The notes under the pieces were generated by a model. The model was given only the letters and a program-made list of their open reading frames with translations, was not told the DNA's origin and ran no database searches. Made by a program: the position numbers and the translations under genes. From Leifsonia sp. CL147 (GTDB lineage: Bacteria; Actinomycetota; Actinomycetes; Actinomycetales; Microbacteriaceae), in assembly GCF_900114565.1 (NCBI RefSeq), contig NZ_FOTM01000005.1:1-64000 (forward strand): DNA of 64,000 nt, read 5' to 3'. Positions 50,988-59,994 of this stretch are shown here, in pieces (position 1 is the stretch's first letter; every line of letters starts with the position of its first letter).

Positions 50988-51659
50988 TTACGGCGCCAGT
51001 CGGCGCGCCAGTGATGTGAGGTGATCGCGCGTGACGGCGGCGGCAGCTGCCGGATCGCGGTCGGCGATCGCGTCGTAGATGCCCTGATGGGTCGCCTGAT
51101 CCGCGTCGTCGCCGTGGGAGCCCCGGGTGCGGAGCATGTCGATCATGGCCTGCCGGTTTCGCGGGGTGAAGCTGTCGAACAGGTCGAGCAGGATCGGGTT
51201 GTGCGACGCGACGACGATGCTGCGATGGAACGCGGAGTCCGTGTCGACATGCTCATCGACCGCGCCACGGTGTGACTCGCGTGCCTCCAGCGCTCCCTTC
51301 ATGGCCCTCAGCTCCGCACTGGTCCGGCGCTCCGCCGCAAGAGCGGAGGCCTCGACCTCGACGGCGATCCGGGCTTCGATGACCGTGAGGATGCCGGCGC
51401 GGCCGACGGTACGGGTCCAGTCCTCCGATGCGTCGAGGGCGGTGACGAAGACGCCCGCGCCCTGCCGGGTCGCGAGCACACCGCGACCGGCGAGCTGCCG
51501 GATCGCCTCCCGTACTGTGGAGCGCCCGACGCCCAGTTGCGGGGCCAGCGTGGTCTCGCCGGGCAGCTTGGCACCGAGCACCCATTCGCCGGAGCGGATG
51601 CGATCCAGCAGCAGCTCCGCGGCTTGATCGGCCAGAGGTTCGCGGCGTACGAGGGTCAT
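50988..51659 (-). CDS. FadR/GntR-family transcriptional regulator
   Basis: The 223-residue protein has an N-terminal winged helix (AELLLDRIRSGEWVLGAKLPGETTLAPQLGVGRSTVREAIRQLAGRG) and a C-terminal FCD ligand domain (EVEASALAAERRTS and AFHRSIVVASHNPILLDLF with a His metal ligand). It is divergent from leuA, 67 bases from the leader peptide start. It could control leuA. Confidence 0.87.
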   Translation of the reverse strand: MTLVRREPLADQAAELLLDRIRSGEWVLGAKLPGETTLAPQLGVGRSTVREAIRQLAGRGVLATRQGAGVFVTALDASEDWTRTVGRAGILTVIEARIAVEVEASALAAERRTSAELRAMKGALEARESHRGAVDEHVDTDSAFHRSIVVASHNPILLDLFDSFTPRNRQAMIDMLRTRGSHGDDADQATHQGIYDAIADRDPAAAAAVTRDHLTSLARRLAP

Positions 51660-51725
51660 GGAGCCATCATCGCAGGAATCGTAAACTGCTCTACTTGTCT
51701 GAGGAGTTGTGATAGCCTCCCTCTC

Positions 51726-51773
51726 GTGCGCTCTCGTGGATTTCTTCTTCTTCGCCGCCACGGCGGGGTGTAG
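51726..51773 (+). CDS. leuA leader peptide
   Basis: The 15-codon frame encodes [15 protein letters not shown] with three consecutive Leu codons. This matches the leucine leader peptides upstream of actinobacterial leuA genes, where ribosome stalling at low leucine prevents attenuation. It is 74 bases upstream of the leuA ATG. A hairpin follows. Confidence 0.85.
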   Translation: MRSRGFLLLRRHGGV

Positions 51774-51775
51774 CC

Positions 51776-51814
51776 GGACCGGCTCCCCGGCGTGGGTCGA
51801 ATGCGCGCCGGTCC
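51776..51814 (+). terminator. Candidate attenuator hairpin of leuA
   Basis: GGACCGGC and GCCGGTCC form an 8-bp perfect stem with a 23-base loop right after the leader stop codon. Leader ribosome position would decide between this and alternative structures. There is no T-run. Confidence 0.5.
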
Positions 51815-51847
51815 CTCCTCACCACCACTGAAGAAGGACGACGCCTG

Positions 51848-53326
51848 ATGAGCACGAACACGTACTCCCGTATCTCCCCTCCCGCCGGCCCGGTCCCTGC
51901 CGACGCGGCCGCCTGGAACCGCCAGCGCCACTCGCAGATGCCCTCGCATCGCTACCGCGACGCGTTCTCGCGCGTCGACGTTCCCCTGACAGCGCGGGAC
52001 TGGCCGACGAGACGGCTGACCTCCGCACCGCTGTGGGTGCCGGTCGATCTGCGCGACGGAAACCAGGCGCTCGCCGAGCCGATGGACCCGGAGCGCAAGC
52101 GCCGCTTCTTCGAACTCCTGGTCCGCATGGGCTACAAGGAGATCGAAGTCGGCTACCCGTCGGCGTCGCAGACGGACTACGACTTCGTGCGCCTGATCGC
52201 GGACAGCGACATCGCACCGGATGACGTGACGATCGTCGTGTTCACCCCGGCCCGCCGCGACCTGATCGAACAGACCGTGGAGTCCATCCGCGGCATCCGC
52301 AACGCGGTCGTCATCCACCTGTACACCGCCACCGCGCCCGTCTGGCGCGACGTCGTGCTCGGCAAGAGCCGCGACGAGCTGCGTGACCTGATCCTCGCCG
52401 GCGCCCGCGACGTACTGGAGCTCGCAGGCGGACTCCCGAACGTGCGGTTCGAGTTCTCGCCCGAGGTGTTCAACCTCACCGAACCCGACTACGCCATCGA
52501 GATCTGCGACGCCGTGACCGAGCTGTGGGATGCGACGGCCGAGCGACCCGTCATCCTGAACCTCCCGGCGACGGTCGAGATCGCAACACCGAATGTGTAC
52601 GCCGACCAGATCGAGTACATGCACAAGAACCTCGGCCGCCGCGACGCCGTGATCCTCTCGGTGCATCCCCACAACGACCGCGGCACCGGCATCGCCTGCG
52701 CCGAGCTCGCCGTCCTCGCCGGTGCGCAGCGCGTCGAGGGATGCCTCTTCGGCAACGGGGAGCGGACCGGCAACGTCGACCTCGCGACTCTGGCACTCAA
52801 CCTGCACGCCCAGGGCATCGATCCGATGATCGACTTCTCCGACATCGACGAGATCCGCCGCACGGTCGAGTACTGCAACCGCATCGAGATCCATCCACGG
52901 CATCCGTACGCCGGAGATCTCGTGCACACCGCCTTCAGCGGCACGCACCAGGACGCCATCAAGAAGGGATTCGCCGAGCACCGCGCCAGAGCCGCCTCCG
53001 AAGGCCGTGCGGAGAGCGCGATCGAGTGGCGAGTCCCCTACCTCCCCATCGATCCCGCCGACATCGGCCGCAGCTACGACGCCGTGATCCGGGTCAACTC
53101 GCAGTCCGGCAAGGGCGGCATCGCCTACCTCCTCGAGGCGGAGTACGGAATCGAACTGCCCCGCCGGCTGCAGATCGACTTCGCCCGGCACGTGCAGCAG
53201 CACACCGATGCCACGGGTGCCGAGGCGACCGCGGCCGAGCTCTGGGAGCTCTTTCGAACCGTCTACTCCGTCCGGGAGGACGATCCTCACGCTGTCGCCC
53301 TGGGCGCAGTGGACCCGCGAACCTGA
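51848..53326 (+). CDS. leuA: 2-isopropylmalate synthase lacking the regulatory domain
   Basis: LeuA condenses acetyl-CoA with 2-ketoisovalerate at the start of leucine biosynthesis. The 492-residue product has the TIM-barrel catalytic domain: [14 protein letters not shown] (metal Asp, about 67), [15 protein letters not shown], and [43 protein letters not shown]. It ends shortly after the linker ([19 protein letters not shown]) and has no C-terminal LeuA_dimer domain; actinobacterial LeuA is usually about 570-600 residues. Leucine feedback inhibition would therefore be missing. The leader peptide upstream shows it is still regulated by leucine supply. Confidence 0.9.
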   Translation: MSTNTYSRISPPAGPVPADAAAWNRQRHSQMPSHRYRDAFSRVDVPLTARDWPTRRLTSAPLWVPVDLRDGNQALAEPMDPERKRRFFELLVRMGYKEIEVGYPSASQTDYDFVRLIADSDIAPDDVTIVVFTPARRDLIEQTVESIRGIRNAVVIHLYTATAPVWRDVVLGKSRDELRDLILAGARDVLELAGGLPNVRFEFSPEVFNLTEPDYAIEICDAVTELWDATAERPVILNLPATVEIATPNVYADQIEYMHKNLGRRDAVILSVHPHNDRGTGIACAELAVLAGAQRVEGCLFGNGERTGNVDLATLALNLHAQGIDPMIDFSDIDEIRRTVEYCNRIEIHPRHPYAGDLVHTAFSGTHQDAIKKGFAEHRARAASEGRAESAIEWRVPYLPIDPADIGRSYDAVIRVNSQSGKGGIAYLLEAEYGIELPRRLQIDFARHVQQHTDATGAEATAAELWELFRTVYSVREDDPHAVALGAVDPRT

Positions 53327-53440
53327 TCCGCCTCCGCCGCCCCGCCGCTTTCGGAAAGTAGAGTGTCGAGAATCGGCGCCCGGCTCCGACCTGTCTGCGA
53401 ACGCTGCGATCACGCGGCGTACCGATCGAAAGGAACAGCC

Positions 53441-53809
53441 ATGAAGTACCTCATCCTGATGCAGGTCGACCCGGACGTGCTGGCGGGCCTCAGCGAAGCG
53501 CAGATGTCCGCGATCGGCGACGGCCACGAGAAGTTCATGGCGGCCATCACCGAGACCGGGGAGTTCCTGAGCACCAACGCGCTGGGCGATGCCAGTCAGT
53601 CCAGCGTGGTGCGCAGCCGCGGCGGCGTCCCGGAGGTCGTCGATGGACCGTTCGCCGAGTCCAAGGAGTTCATGGGCGGCTACTACCTGGTCGACGTGGA
53701 GTCCAAGGAGCGTGCGATCGAGCTGGCGAAGCAGATCCCGGACGCCTCCATCGACGGGCTCGCCCTGGAGATCCGGCCGGTGATGTTCTCCGCCGGGGTG
53801 GACATGTGA
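53441..53809 (+). CDS. DGPF/YCII-related protein
   Basis: The 122-residue protein is a YCII-related fold with the motif DGPFAESKEFMGGYYLVDVESKERAIELAKQ (about residues 70-100). Such DGPF proteins are encoded beside ECF42 sigma factors, as here; the next gene starts in its stop codon. Role may be a sensor or substrate of that system. AAAGGAAC precedes the ATG. Confidence 0.88.
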   Translation: MKYLILMQVDPDVLAGLSEAQMSAIGDGHEKFMAAITETGEFLSTNALGDASQSSVVRSRGGVPEVVDGPFAESKEFMGGYYLVDVESKERAIELAKQIPDASIDGLALEIRPVMFSAGVDM

Positions 53810-55032
53810 CCGAGCGACCCCTCGGGGACCTGCTGCGCGAGCTCGCGCCGCAGGTCCTCGCGGCGTTGCTCCGGCGGTATGGGGCCGGCCAGTTCGACAT
53901 CTGCGAGGATGCCGTGCAGGAGGCGCTCATCGCGGCCGTCCAGCAGTGGCCGCGAACAGGCCGGCCGGACGATGCGCGCGCCTGGCTCGTCACCGCGGCC
54001 CGCCGGCGGCTGATCGACCAGATCCGCAGCGAGAGCAGCAGGCGCGACCGGGAGCGGTCGGAGGCGATGCTGCATGAGCCGCTCGCGGGTGTCGCGGTCG
54101 CCCACGCCGACGACAGTGTCCAGTTGCTCCAGCTCTGCTGCCATCCAGCGCTCACCGCCTCCGCTCAGATCACGTTGACGCTGCGAGCGGTGGCCGGCCT
54201 CACCACTGCCCAGATCGCTCACGCGTACCTGCTCCCGGAGTCGACCGTCGCACAGCGGATCAGCCGGGCGAAGGCGCGAATCCGAGAGACAGGAGCTGCG
54301 TTCCCCGCTCCCCTCGGCGCCGACGACCGGCTGGAGGCTGTGCTCGCCGTGATCTACGTCATGTTCTCCGAGGGGCACACCGTGACCACTGGCGGCGCCA
54401 TCCATGACGTCGATCTGACCGACCAGGCCATCCACCTGGCGCGGATGCTCCATGCGGCACTCCCGGAGGACGGAGAAGTCGCCGGGATGCTGGCGCTGCT
54501 CCTGCTGACGGATGCGCGCCGACCCGCCCGCACGACTCCCGGCGGCCGGCTGGTGCCCCTCGACGAGCAGGACCGCTCGCTCTGGAATCGCGACCTGATC
54601 GCGGAGGGCATCGGCATCCTGGAGCGGTCGCTCCCGCTGGGCGAGGCGGGGCCGTATGCGCTCCAGGCCTCGATCGCGGCCGTCCACGACGAAGCGCCGG
54701 ACGCGGAGTCGACCGACTGGGCGCAGATCCTCGTGCTCTACCGCCTGCTGGAACGGCAGACGGGCAACCCCGTCGTCACCCTCAACGCCGCGGTCGCAGA
54801 GGCGATGGTGTTCGGGCCGCGGGCCGGTCTCGCTTCGATCGACCGCCTGGCCGCGAGCGGCCGGCCCGTGGATGCGCAACGGGCGGCGGCGGTGCGGGCG
54901 CACCTGCTCGAGCGCGCGGGCAGCATCCCGGAAGCGGTCGCCGAGTACCGGGCGGCAGCCCGCGGCACGCGATCCGCGCCGGAGCGCGACTACCTGGACT
55001 CGCGCGCCCGTCGGCTCGGACACCGGCAGTGA
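53806..55032 (+). CDS. ECF42-type RNA polymerase sigma factor
   Basis: The 408-residue protein has sigma region 2 (GQFDICEDAVQEALIAAVQQW, then ARAWLVTAARRRLIDQIRSE) and region 4 (LTTAQIAHAYLLPESTVAQRISRAKARI). A long C-terminal extension of about 200 residues with helical TPR-like repeats follows (DARRPARTT to PVVTLNAAVAEAMVFGPRAGLASIDRL). This is the ECF42 design, with the extension likely replacing an anti-sigma factor. It overlaps the DGPF gene by GTGA. Confidence 0.9.
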   Translation: MTERPLGDLLRELAPQVLAALLRRYGAGQFDICEDAVQEALIAAVQQWPRTGRPDDARAWLVTAARRRLIDQIRSESSRRDRERSEAMLHEPLAGVAVAHADDSVQLLQLCCHPALTASAQITLTLRAVAGLTTAQIAHAYLLPESTVAQRISRAKARIRETGAAFPAPLGADDRLEAVLAVIYVMFSEGHTVTTGGAIHDVDLTDQAIHLARMLHAALPEDGEVAGMLALLLLTDARRPARTTPGGRLVPLDEQDRSLWNRDLIAEGIGILERSLPLGEAGPYALQASIAAVHDEAPDAESTDWAQILVLYRLLERQTGNPVVTLNAAVAEAMVFGPRAGLASIDRLAASGRPVDAQRAAAVRAHLLERAGSIPEAVAEYRAAARGTRSAPERDYLDSRARRLGHRQ

Positions 55033-55039
55033 GCTCGGG

Positions 55040-55513
55040 TCAGCGGGCCAGGAGCTCGTCGAGCTTCTCGTAGCCTTCCCGGACGCCGTACTCCATGCCG
55101 GATGCGATCATCGCCTCCAGCGCTTCCGCGGAGGTGAAGACCGACCGTCCCGCCAGGCGGGAACGGCCCCCGGGCAACGCCTCGAAGCGCATTCGGTCGA
55201 GGCTGACTTCGTTCAGCGCGCCGAGGTACTCGAAGGTCTGGATGATGAGCTCGTTGTCGACGATCGTGTGGAAGACGCCGCGGAATCCGAAGGACTGCCC
55301 GGCCGTGTCGCGCTGCTCGAAGCCGTACCCTCCCCCACTCCGGAAGTCCCAGCGGGTGATCTCCGTCTCCAGGGCTCGTGGACCGATCCACGTGGCGTAG
55401 AGGCCGGCGTCGGCATGAGCGCGGAAGAGCGCCTCCACCGGAGCGTCGAACTCCCTGGTGAGGTCGGCGTAGTTGGTGCCGGGAACGGCTTCGATGATGA
55501 CCGGGTTGCCCAT
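55040..55513 (-). CDS. SRPBCC (START/AHA1-like) protein
   Basis: The 157-residue product has a helix-grip fold signature: REFDAPVEALFRAHADAGLYATWIGP near the start and YEKLDELLAR at the end, typical of AHSA1-like proteins. They bind hydrophobic ligands. Usually an ArsR gene neighbours such proteins; none is present. Upstream (minus strand) the 9-base ATTGTTGAG is repeated twice 16 bases apart. ATG at 55513. Confidence 0.85.
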   Translation of the reverse strand: MGNPVIIEAVPGTNYADLTREFDAPVEALFRAHADAGLYATWIGPRALETEITRWDFRSGGGYGFEQRDTAGQSFGFRGVFHTIVDNELIIQTFEYLGALNEVSLDRMRFEALPGGRSRLAGRSVFTSAEALEAMIASGMEYGVREGYEKLDELLAR

Positions 55514-55626
55514 GATCGTCCTCAACAATCTGTTTACTCAACAATTCCGTTGGATACGACGATAGGCGGCTCGGTCCCCCGCGTCAAGCATCATCGCCGC
55601 CGCTCCCGGCCCGAAGCCCGCCGATG

Positions 55627-56181
55627 TCAGCCGCGCGGGTCCAGCACGCTCAGCACGGCCGGCCCGGACTGCTCCGCCGACCTCAGGCCGAACCGCGCGC
55701 CCGCACCGAACAGGCGGCGGCCCGACCCGACCGCGACGGGGAAAGTGAGCAGCCGGTACTCGTCCACTGCGTCCGCCTCGACCAGGGCAGGCAGCAACGA
55801 TCCGCTGCCGATGACCGCGACATCCTTCGACGCGAGCGTCTCAGTGAGCCACCCCTGAAGAGTCCCGGCCACCGGCGTCGAGTTGGCCCAGGTGCCGCCC
55901 GGGAGCGGACGGCTGGTCACGACCGCCTTCCTCGCCCGGTTCATCAGCTGCGAGAACTCGTCGTCCCGCGTCGGCCACAGTGTGCTGAAGTGCTCCCAGC
56001 TCCGCCGGCCGAGCAGCAGCACCCCGGACTCCAGGATGCTCGCCAGGGAGAACTTGTCCCCGGCGATCGCCGCCGGTCCGAACTGCATCGCCCAGCCGCC
56101 GAACGGCGTGCCGTCGCTGCCGTCCGGGTCCTCGACTACACCATCCAGCGTGATGAACTGCGTCACGATCAGTCGTCCCAT
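55627..56181 (-). CDS. Dihydrofolate reductase / RibD C-terminal family protein
   Basis: The 184-residue protein starts MGRLIVTQFITLDGVVEDPDGSD and has the later VLLLGRRSWEHFSTLWPT and DVAVIGSGSLLPALVEADAVDEYRLLTFPVAVGSGRRLF. It is a second member of the family seen at 45925. Substrate unknown. A promoter overlapping the 56182-56244 gap is likely. Confidence 0.86.
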   Translation of the reverse strand: MGRLIVTQFITLDGVVEDPDGSDGTPFGGWAMQFGPAAIAGDKFSLASILESGVLLLGRRSWEHFSTLWPTRDDEFSQLMNRARKAVVTSRPLPGGTWANSTPVAGTLQGWLTETLASKDVAVIGSGSLLPALVEADAVDEYRLLTFPVAVGSGRRLFGAGARFGLRSAEQSGPAVLSVLDPRG

Positions 56182-56244
56182 CTCCGTCTCCTTTGTTCGT
56201 GAAGGGGATCCTTCATCAGGACATACGGATGGGATGCGCCGAAA

Positions 56245-57183
56245 TCATCGCAGAACGGATGCTGTGGACGCGAAAAGGTCGAACAGCCGCGCATCCTGGT
56301 ACACGAGAACGTGCCCGATGGCGCCGGATGCGTCTCCATCGAGCAGGTGGACGGTGTGCGGCGTACGCCCATCGGGGGTGACCCGATACAGCAGGATGGC
56401 CGGCTGGCCGTTCGCCGAGACCGACGTCGTCGACCACCCCGTTCCGCGCCAGACGAACAGGTGCGCCATAAAGGCGGCGTACGAATCGCGCCCGATCGAC
56501 CACTGCGGCACCGGCGGCATCTCGAAGACCACGTCGTCGGCGACCACCGAGGCGAGGGCAGCGGCGTCCGCCTCCTCGATCGCGCGGGCGTATCGTTCGA
56601 CGACACCGTCGGCGACGGGATGCGCACGCTGCGTCCCGGCACGGATGGCCGCACGTGCGCGCTGGAGGGCCGAGTTCGCCGAGGGCACGGAAACCTCCAG
56701 CACGGCGGCCGCCTCCACCGCGGAGAGCCGCAGGATGTCGCGCAGCACGAACGCGCCGCGCTGCGCCGGCGACAGCGACTGCAGCATGGCGGTGACCGCG
56801 AGCCGCACCTCCTCGCGACGCTCGGCGACCGTTTCGGCCTCCGATCCGCCGGCCCAGCCGGTCGGTGCCGGCAGCAGCCACGGGACGTCGAAGGCCGGGA
56901 CGAGCGGCGTGCCGACCTCCAGTCCGGGATCGCGCAGATCCCGCGGCAGAGGGCGGCGCGGAGTCTCGCGCAACCGGTCGACGCACACGTTCCGCGCGAT
57001 GCGATAGGCCCACGTGGCGAAAGAGGCGCGGGCCGGGTCGAAGGTCGAACGAGCGCGCCAGACCCGCTCCATCACATCCTGCGCGGCATCCTCCGCCTCG
57101 AAGGGCGACCCGAGCAGCTGGTAGCAGAACGTCACCAGCCCGCGCCGGATGCGGGAGAGCTCCCCCTCGTCGAATTCCGCCAT
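56245..57183 (-). CDS. ECF sigma factor with SnoaL-like C-terminal domain
   Basis: The 312-residue protein has region 2 (GSPFEAEDAAQDVMERVWRA, AYRIARNVCVDRLRE) and region 4 (LSPAQRGAFVLRDILRLSAVEAAAVLEVSVPSANSALQRARAAI), followed by a SnoaL-type domain (VERYARAIEEADAAALASVVADDVVFEMPP). ECFs of this kind use the SnoaL tail as a built-in regulator. Its 238-base upstream region has two palindromes. Confidence 0.88.
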   Translation of the reverse strand: MAEFDEGELSRIRRGLVTFCYQLLGSPFEAEDAAQDVMERVWRARSTFDPARASFATWAYRIARNVCVDRLRETPRRPLPRDLRDPGLEVGTPLVPAFDVPWLLPAPTGWAGGSEAETVAERREEVRLAVTAMLQSLSPAQRGAFVLRDILRLSAVEAAAVLEVSVPSANSALQRARAAIRAGTQRAHPVADGVVERYARAIEEADAAALASVVADDVVFEMPPVPQWSIGRDSYAAFMAHLFVWRGTGWSTTSVSANGQPAILLYRVTPDGRTPHTVHLLDGDASGAIGHVLVYQDARLFDLFASTASVLR

Positions 57184-57228
57184 GCGGCGAGCCTAGCCAC
57201 GCCCGGCGACATTCCGTCCGGCCTCCCC

Positions 57229-57267
57229 GTCAATTCTTGACGGTTTCTGTCCTCATAATTGAGGACA
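57229..57267. promoter_or_regulatory. Two palindromes upstream of the SnoaL-tailed sigma gene
   Basis: GTCAATTCTTGAC (57229-57241) and TGTCCTCATAATTGAGGACA (57248-57267) are both perfect inverted repeats. The second has 8-base arms. They lie 46-84 bases before the sigma gene start and make likely operators. The rest of the 57184-57421 gap has nothing else recognisable. Confidence 0.55.
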
Positions 57268-57421
57268 AGCGTCCGGATCGCTAACGTAGAGGGCGCCCGG
57301 GGATGCCGGCCCTACGCGGAAACGAATTCCTAGCGAAGACGTCTCAACCCGACGCGGACGGAACGGCATCCCGGGAAGCTCTCCCCGTGCCGTCCCGCCC
57401 GCCGCCGGCTCCGCTACCGGC

Positions 57422-57784
57422 TCATGCGGCGCTGTGGTCGACCAACGGCTGGACCTGGACCCCGCTGTGATCGTGGCGGGCCTCCGCAAGCCCTGAGGCG
57501 AGCTCGACGGCAGCCGCCTGATCGGGCACGTCGATGACATAGAACCCGCCGACCACTTCCTTCGCCTCGGTGAACGGACCGTCCACCGTCGTCGGCTCGC
57601 CGTCGGTTCCGCGGCGGACGGTGACCGCCGTCCCGGGGCCCTGCAGCTCGCCCGAGGCGATGATCGAGTCCTCCGCTTTCGCCCAGAACTCACGGTGCGC
57701 GGCATCGATCTCCGCGCGCTCCTGCTGGGACATCTCGCGCCAGCGCTTCTCGTCGCCGTAGATCAGGATCATGAATCGGCTCAT
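57422..57784 (-). CDS. DGPF/YCII-related protein
   Basis: The 120-residue product has the DGPFTEAKEVVGGFYVIDVPDQAAAVELASGL motif and an N-terminal MSRFMILIYGDEKRWREMS. It is a second DGPF protein, here upstream of the SnoaL-tailed sigma gene and on the same strand. Preferred ATG at 57784; two earlier in-frame starts exist. Confidence 0.87.
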   Translation of the reverse strand: MSRFMILIYGDEKRWREMSQQERAEIDAAHREFWAKAEDSIIASGELQGPGTAVTVRRGTDGEPTTVDGPFTEAKEVVGGFYVIDVPDQAAAVELASGLAEARHDHSGVQVQPLVDHSAA

Positions 57785-57877
57785 CGTGCACATCCTCCCG
57801 TTGTGTGGATCATCTCGTGTGAATGCGTCGAACGAAGGCGCCCGATTTCGACACGGCCGCAGTGGCCAGCCGGAATT

Positions 57878-58285
57878 TCAGCGTGGAACCGCGGCCACAG
57901 CGTCGATCTCGACGAGGGCGCCCGGTCGCGCGGGCGCCACTGCGAGCACGGTCACCGCGGTGCGCCGGTCGCCCCAAACGGTCCGAGTCGCCGCGTAGGC
58001 GGCGGTCGGATCGATGCCGGGAGTCAGGTGGATGTTCAGCTTGACCACCTGCTCCGGCCCACTGCCCGCTGCCGCGAGCACGGCCAGGAGGTTCCGCAGC
58101 GCCTGCTCGGTCTGCGCCTCCAGACCCTCGAGAAGCGCGCCCTCCGCATCCACCCCGTTCTGGCCGCCCACGAAGAGCGCCGGGCCCTCGGGGAGGATCA
58201 TTCCCTGGGCGAAGGCCGGGCTGCGATACAGCTCCGGTGGGTCGATCTGGGTCGGCAGGGGCGTGTTCGTGTTCGATTCGGTCAT
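57878..58285 (-). CDS. RidA/YjgF family protein
   Basis: The 135-residue protein has the RidA order: AFAQGMILPEGPALFVGGQNGVDAEG, then TEQALRNLLAVLAAAGSGPEQVVKLNIHL and a late ARPGALVEIDAVAAVP. The catalytic Arg of enamine deaminases is present in AATRTVWGDRRTA but the context differs, so exact activity is uncertain. ATG at 58285. Confidence 0.85.
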   Translation of the reverse strand: MTESNTNTPLPTQIDPPELYRSPAFAQGMILPEGPALFVGGQNGVDAEGALLEGLEAQTEQALRNLLAVLAAAGSGPEQVVKLNIHLTPGIDPTAAYAATRTVWGDRRTAVTVLAVAPARPGALVEIDAVAAVPR

Positions 58286-58608
58286 GGTGCAATTTTGGTG
58301 CGGACCACCGACATCCGACGGACATGCCGGGACCGTCGGTACCATGGAGCTGTGAACCCGCTCATCTCGCAGCCCACGGCTCCGCGCTCCGCGGCCGGGC
58401 GTCTGGAGGTCGCCGGCGCCCTCTGCGCCGGCGCGAGATAGCGCTGACCCTTCTCGGCGATTCCGCGCCTCTGCGCGCTTCCGTGCGCCGCTGCGCGCTT
58501 CCGTGCGCCGCTGCGCGCGCTCCGTCGCTTCGGCGTGCCCGGCGACGGCCTTCCCGGACGGATCCCGTCCGGGTACTGAACCGATTCTCGACAGTCAGGC
58601 GTTCATCC
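58286..58608. other. Intergenic region with a 20-base tandem repeat
   Basis: No gene is supported. CTGCGCGCTTCCGTGCGCCG is repeated twice in tandem at 58471-58490 and 58491-58510, then a third partial copy. The region should hold promoters for the divergent RidA and FBP genes. Confidence 0.6.
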
Positions 58609-59097
58609 ATGCTTTCCATGACCGAGCAACAACTCCGCTCCTCCTTCGTCAACGCGTCCCAGCGCGAGCGCAAGGAGCTCACCCTCCCCGACCTGGCGCA
58701 GGTGCGCTGGGACGACATCGACTATCTCGGCTGGCGCGACCGCAAGCTCCCCACCGTGGGTTACGTCGTCGCCGAGATCGACGGCGCGCCCGTCGGCGTG
58801 CTGCTGCGCCAGGCGGACGGGCGCGCCCGCTCCCGTCCGCAGTGCTCGTGGTGCGAGGACGTGCACCTGCCCAACGACGTCCTCTTCTTCATCGCGAAAC
58901 GCGCCGGCACGGCGGGTCGCAACGGCAACACTCTCGGCACGCTGGTCTGCGCCGAGTTCCAGTGCTCGGCGAATGTGCGCAAGCGGCCGCCGACGGCGTA
59001 TGTCGGCTTCGATGTCGAGGCGGCGCGACTCCGGCGGATCGAAACGCTCCGCGAGCACGTCGACGCCTTCGTGCGCAAGGTGCTGGACGGAGACTGA
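58609..59097 (+). CDS. FBP domain protein (treble-clef zinc finger)
   Basis: The 162-residue product has an FBP-type domain with the cysteine pairs in RPQCSWCEDVHLP and LVCAEFQCSANV, which would bind zinc. The rest is helical and basic. These proteins resemble the C-terminal treble clef of elongation factor G-binding proteins, and may bind ribosomes or EF-G. ATGs at 58609 and 58618 are both possible. Confidence 0.82.
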   Translation: MLSMTEQQLRSSFVNASQRERKELTLPDLAQVRWDDIDYLGWRDRKLPTVGYVVAEIDGAPVGVLLRQADGRARSRPQCSWCEDVHLPNDVLFFIAKRAGTAGRNGNTLGTLVCAEFQCSANVRKRPPTAYVGFDVEAARLRRIETLREHVDAFVRKVLDGD

Positions 59098-59121
59098 GCC
59101 CTGCGCGAGGCGGCCTGCCGG

Positions 59122-59964
59122 TCAGGCCGCCTCGCTCAGGAACGGCTCATGCCGGTAGCCGTCGTCGTCCAGGATCGCCACCGTCGACTCCGGCACCTCG
59201 AGGAAGGCGCCCGGCATGTCGTTGAGCGGCTCCGAGACGACGACTTTCGCGTGGTCGCCGAAGAGGTCGAACTGCGCCGCATCCGGGAACATCTCCCGCA
59301 GCTCCGGGACGGCGACGGAGTGGAACAGCGTCCGGCTCTGATGCGAGGTGGAGTAGCGGAACGCCCACAGCGTGCGCCCGTCCGACAGGGCGAACGTGCC
59401 CTGCACCGGGAACCGGATCCCCTTGCGTTCACCCATCCCCTCGACGAAGCGGATCGCCTTCGCCATCCCCTCGACCGGGTCATCGCGCAGGCCGAAGGTG
59501 AGTGCCAGGTAGAAGAGCACCTCCGAATCCGTGGTGCCGTGGATGAGCGGGAAGAGCGACTCGTCCACGGCCATCGCGAGGTCGCGCTTCAGCTGGACGA
59601 ACCCGTTGAGGAAGCCGTTGTGCATGAACATCCAGTTCTCGTACCGGAACGGGTGGCAGTTCGTCTGCTGGATGGGCGGTCCGGCCGCGGCGCGAACGTG
59701 GCCGAAGAACAACGGGCTGGCGATCGCGTCCGTCAGCTCCCTCAGGTTCTCGTCGTGCCAGGCCGGCTCGATGCTGTGGAACAGCGCGGGTGTGCTTCCC
59801 GTCGAACGATCCGCCGGATACCAGCCGAAGCCGAAGCCGTCGCCGTTCACGGTCTCCGCCCCCAACGGCGAGTTCAGGGACTGGGCCACGAGCGAGTGCT
59901 GCGCGTCCAGAATCAGATAGGCGGGCTTCAGGGGCTCTCCCGAGTATGCGAGCCAACGGCACAT
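59122..59964 (-). CDS. Class II glutamine amidotransferase
   Basis: The 280-residue protein begins MCRWLAYSGEP with the catalytic Cys2, then NGDGFGFGWYP, PFRYENWMFMHNGFLN and TTDSEVLFY, all classic for the Ntn-type amidotransferase domain related to EgtC/YafJ. It probably releases ammonia from glutamine or a gamma-glutamyl compound. No ergothioneine genes are nearby. It lies downstream of a VOC gene on the same strand. Confidence 0.9.
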   Translation of the reverse strand: MCRWLAYSGEPLKPAYLILDAQHSLVAQSLNSPLGAETVNGDGFGFGWYPADRSTGSTPALFHSIEPAWHDENLRELTDAIASPLFFGHVRAAAGPPIQQTNCHPFRYENWMFMHNGFLNGFVQLKRDLAMAVDESLFPLIHGTTDSEVLFYLALTFGLRDDPVEGMAKAIRFVEGMGERKGIRFPVQGTFALSDGRTLWAFRYSTSHQSRTLFHSVAVPELREMFPDAAQFDLFGDHAKVVVSEPLNDMPGAFLEVPESTVAILDDDGYRHEPFLSEAA

Positions 59965-59994
59965 GACGACCTCCCCGCATCGGCGCCGGTCGCG

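Noticed and set aside
51656-53527. A 623-codon minus-strand frame across leuA
   Set aside because: Antisense shadow of leuA; no ribosome binding site or domain.
58471-58510. Tandem repeat that might be a CRISPR
   Set aside because: The 20-base units are directly adjacent with no spacers. No CRISPR array or cas gene is visible anywhere in the window.
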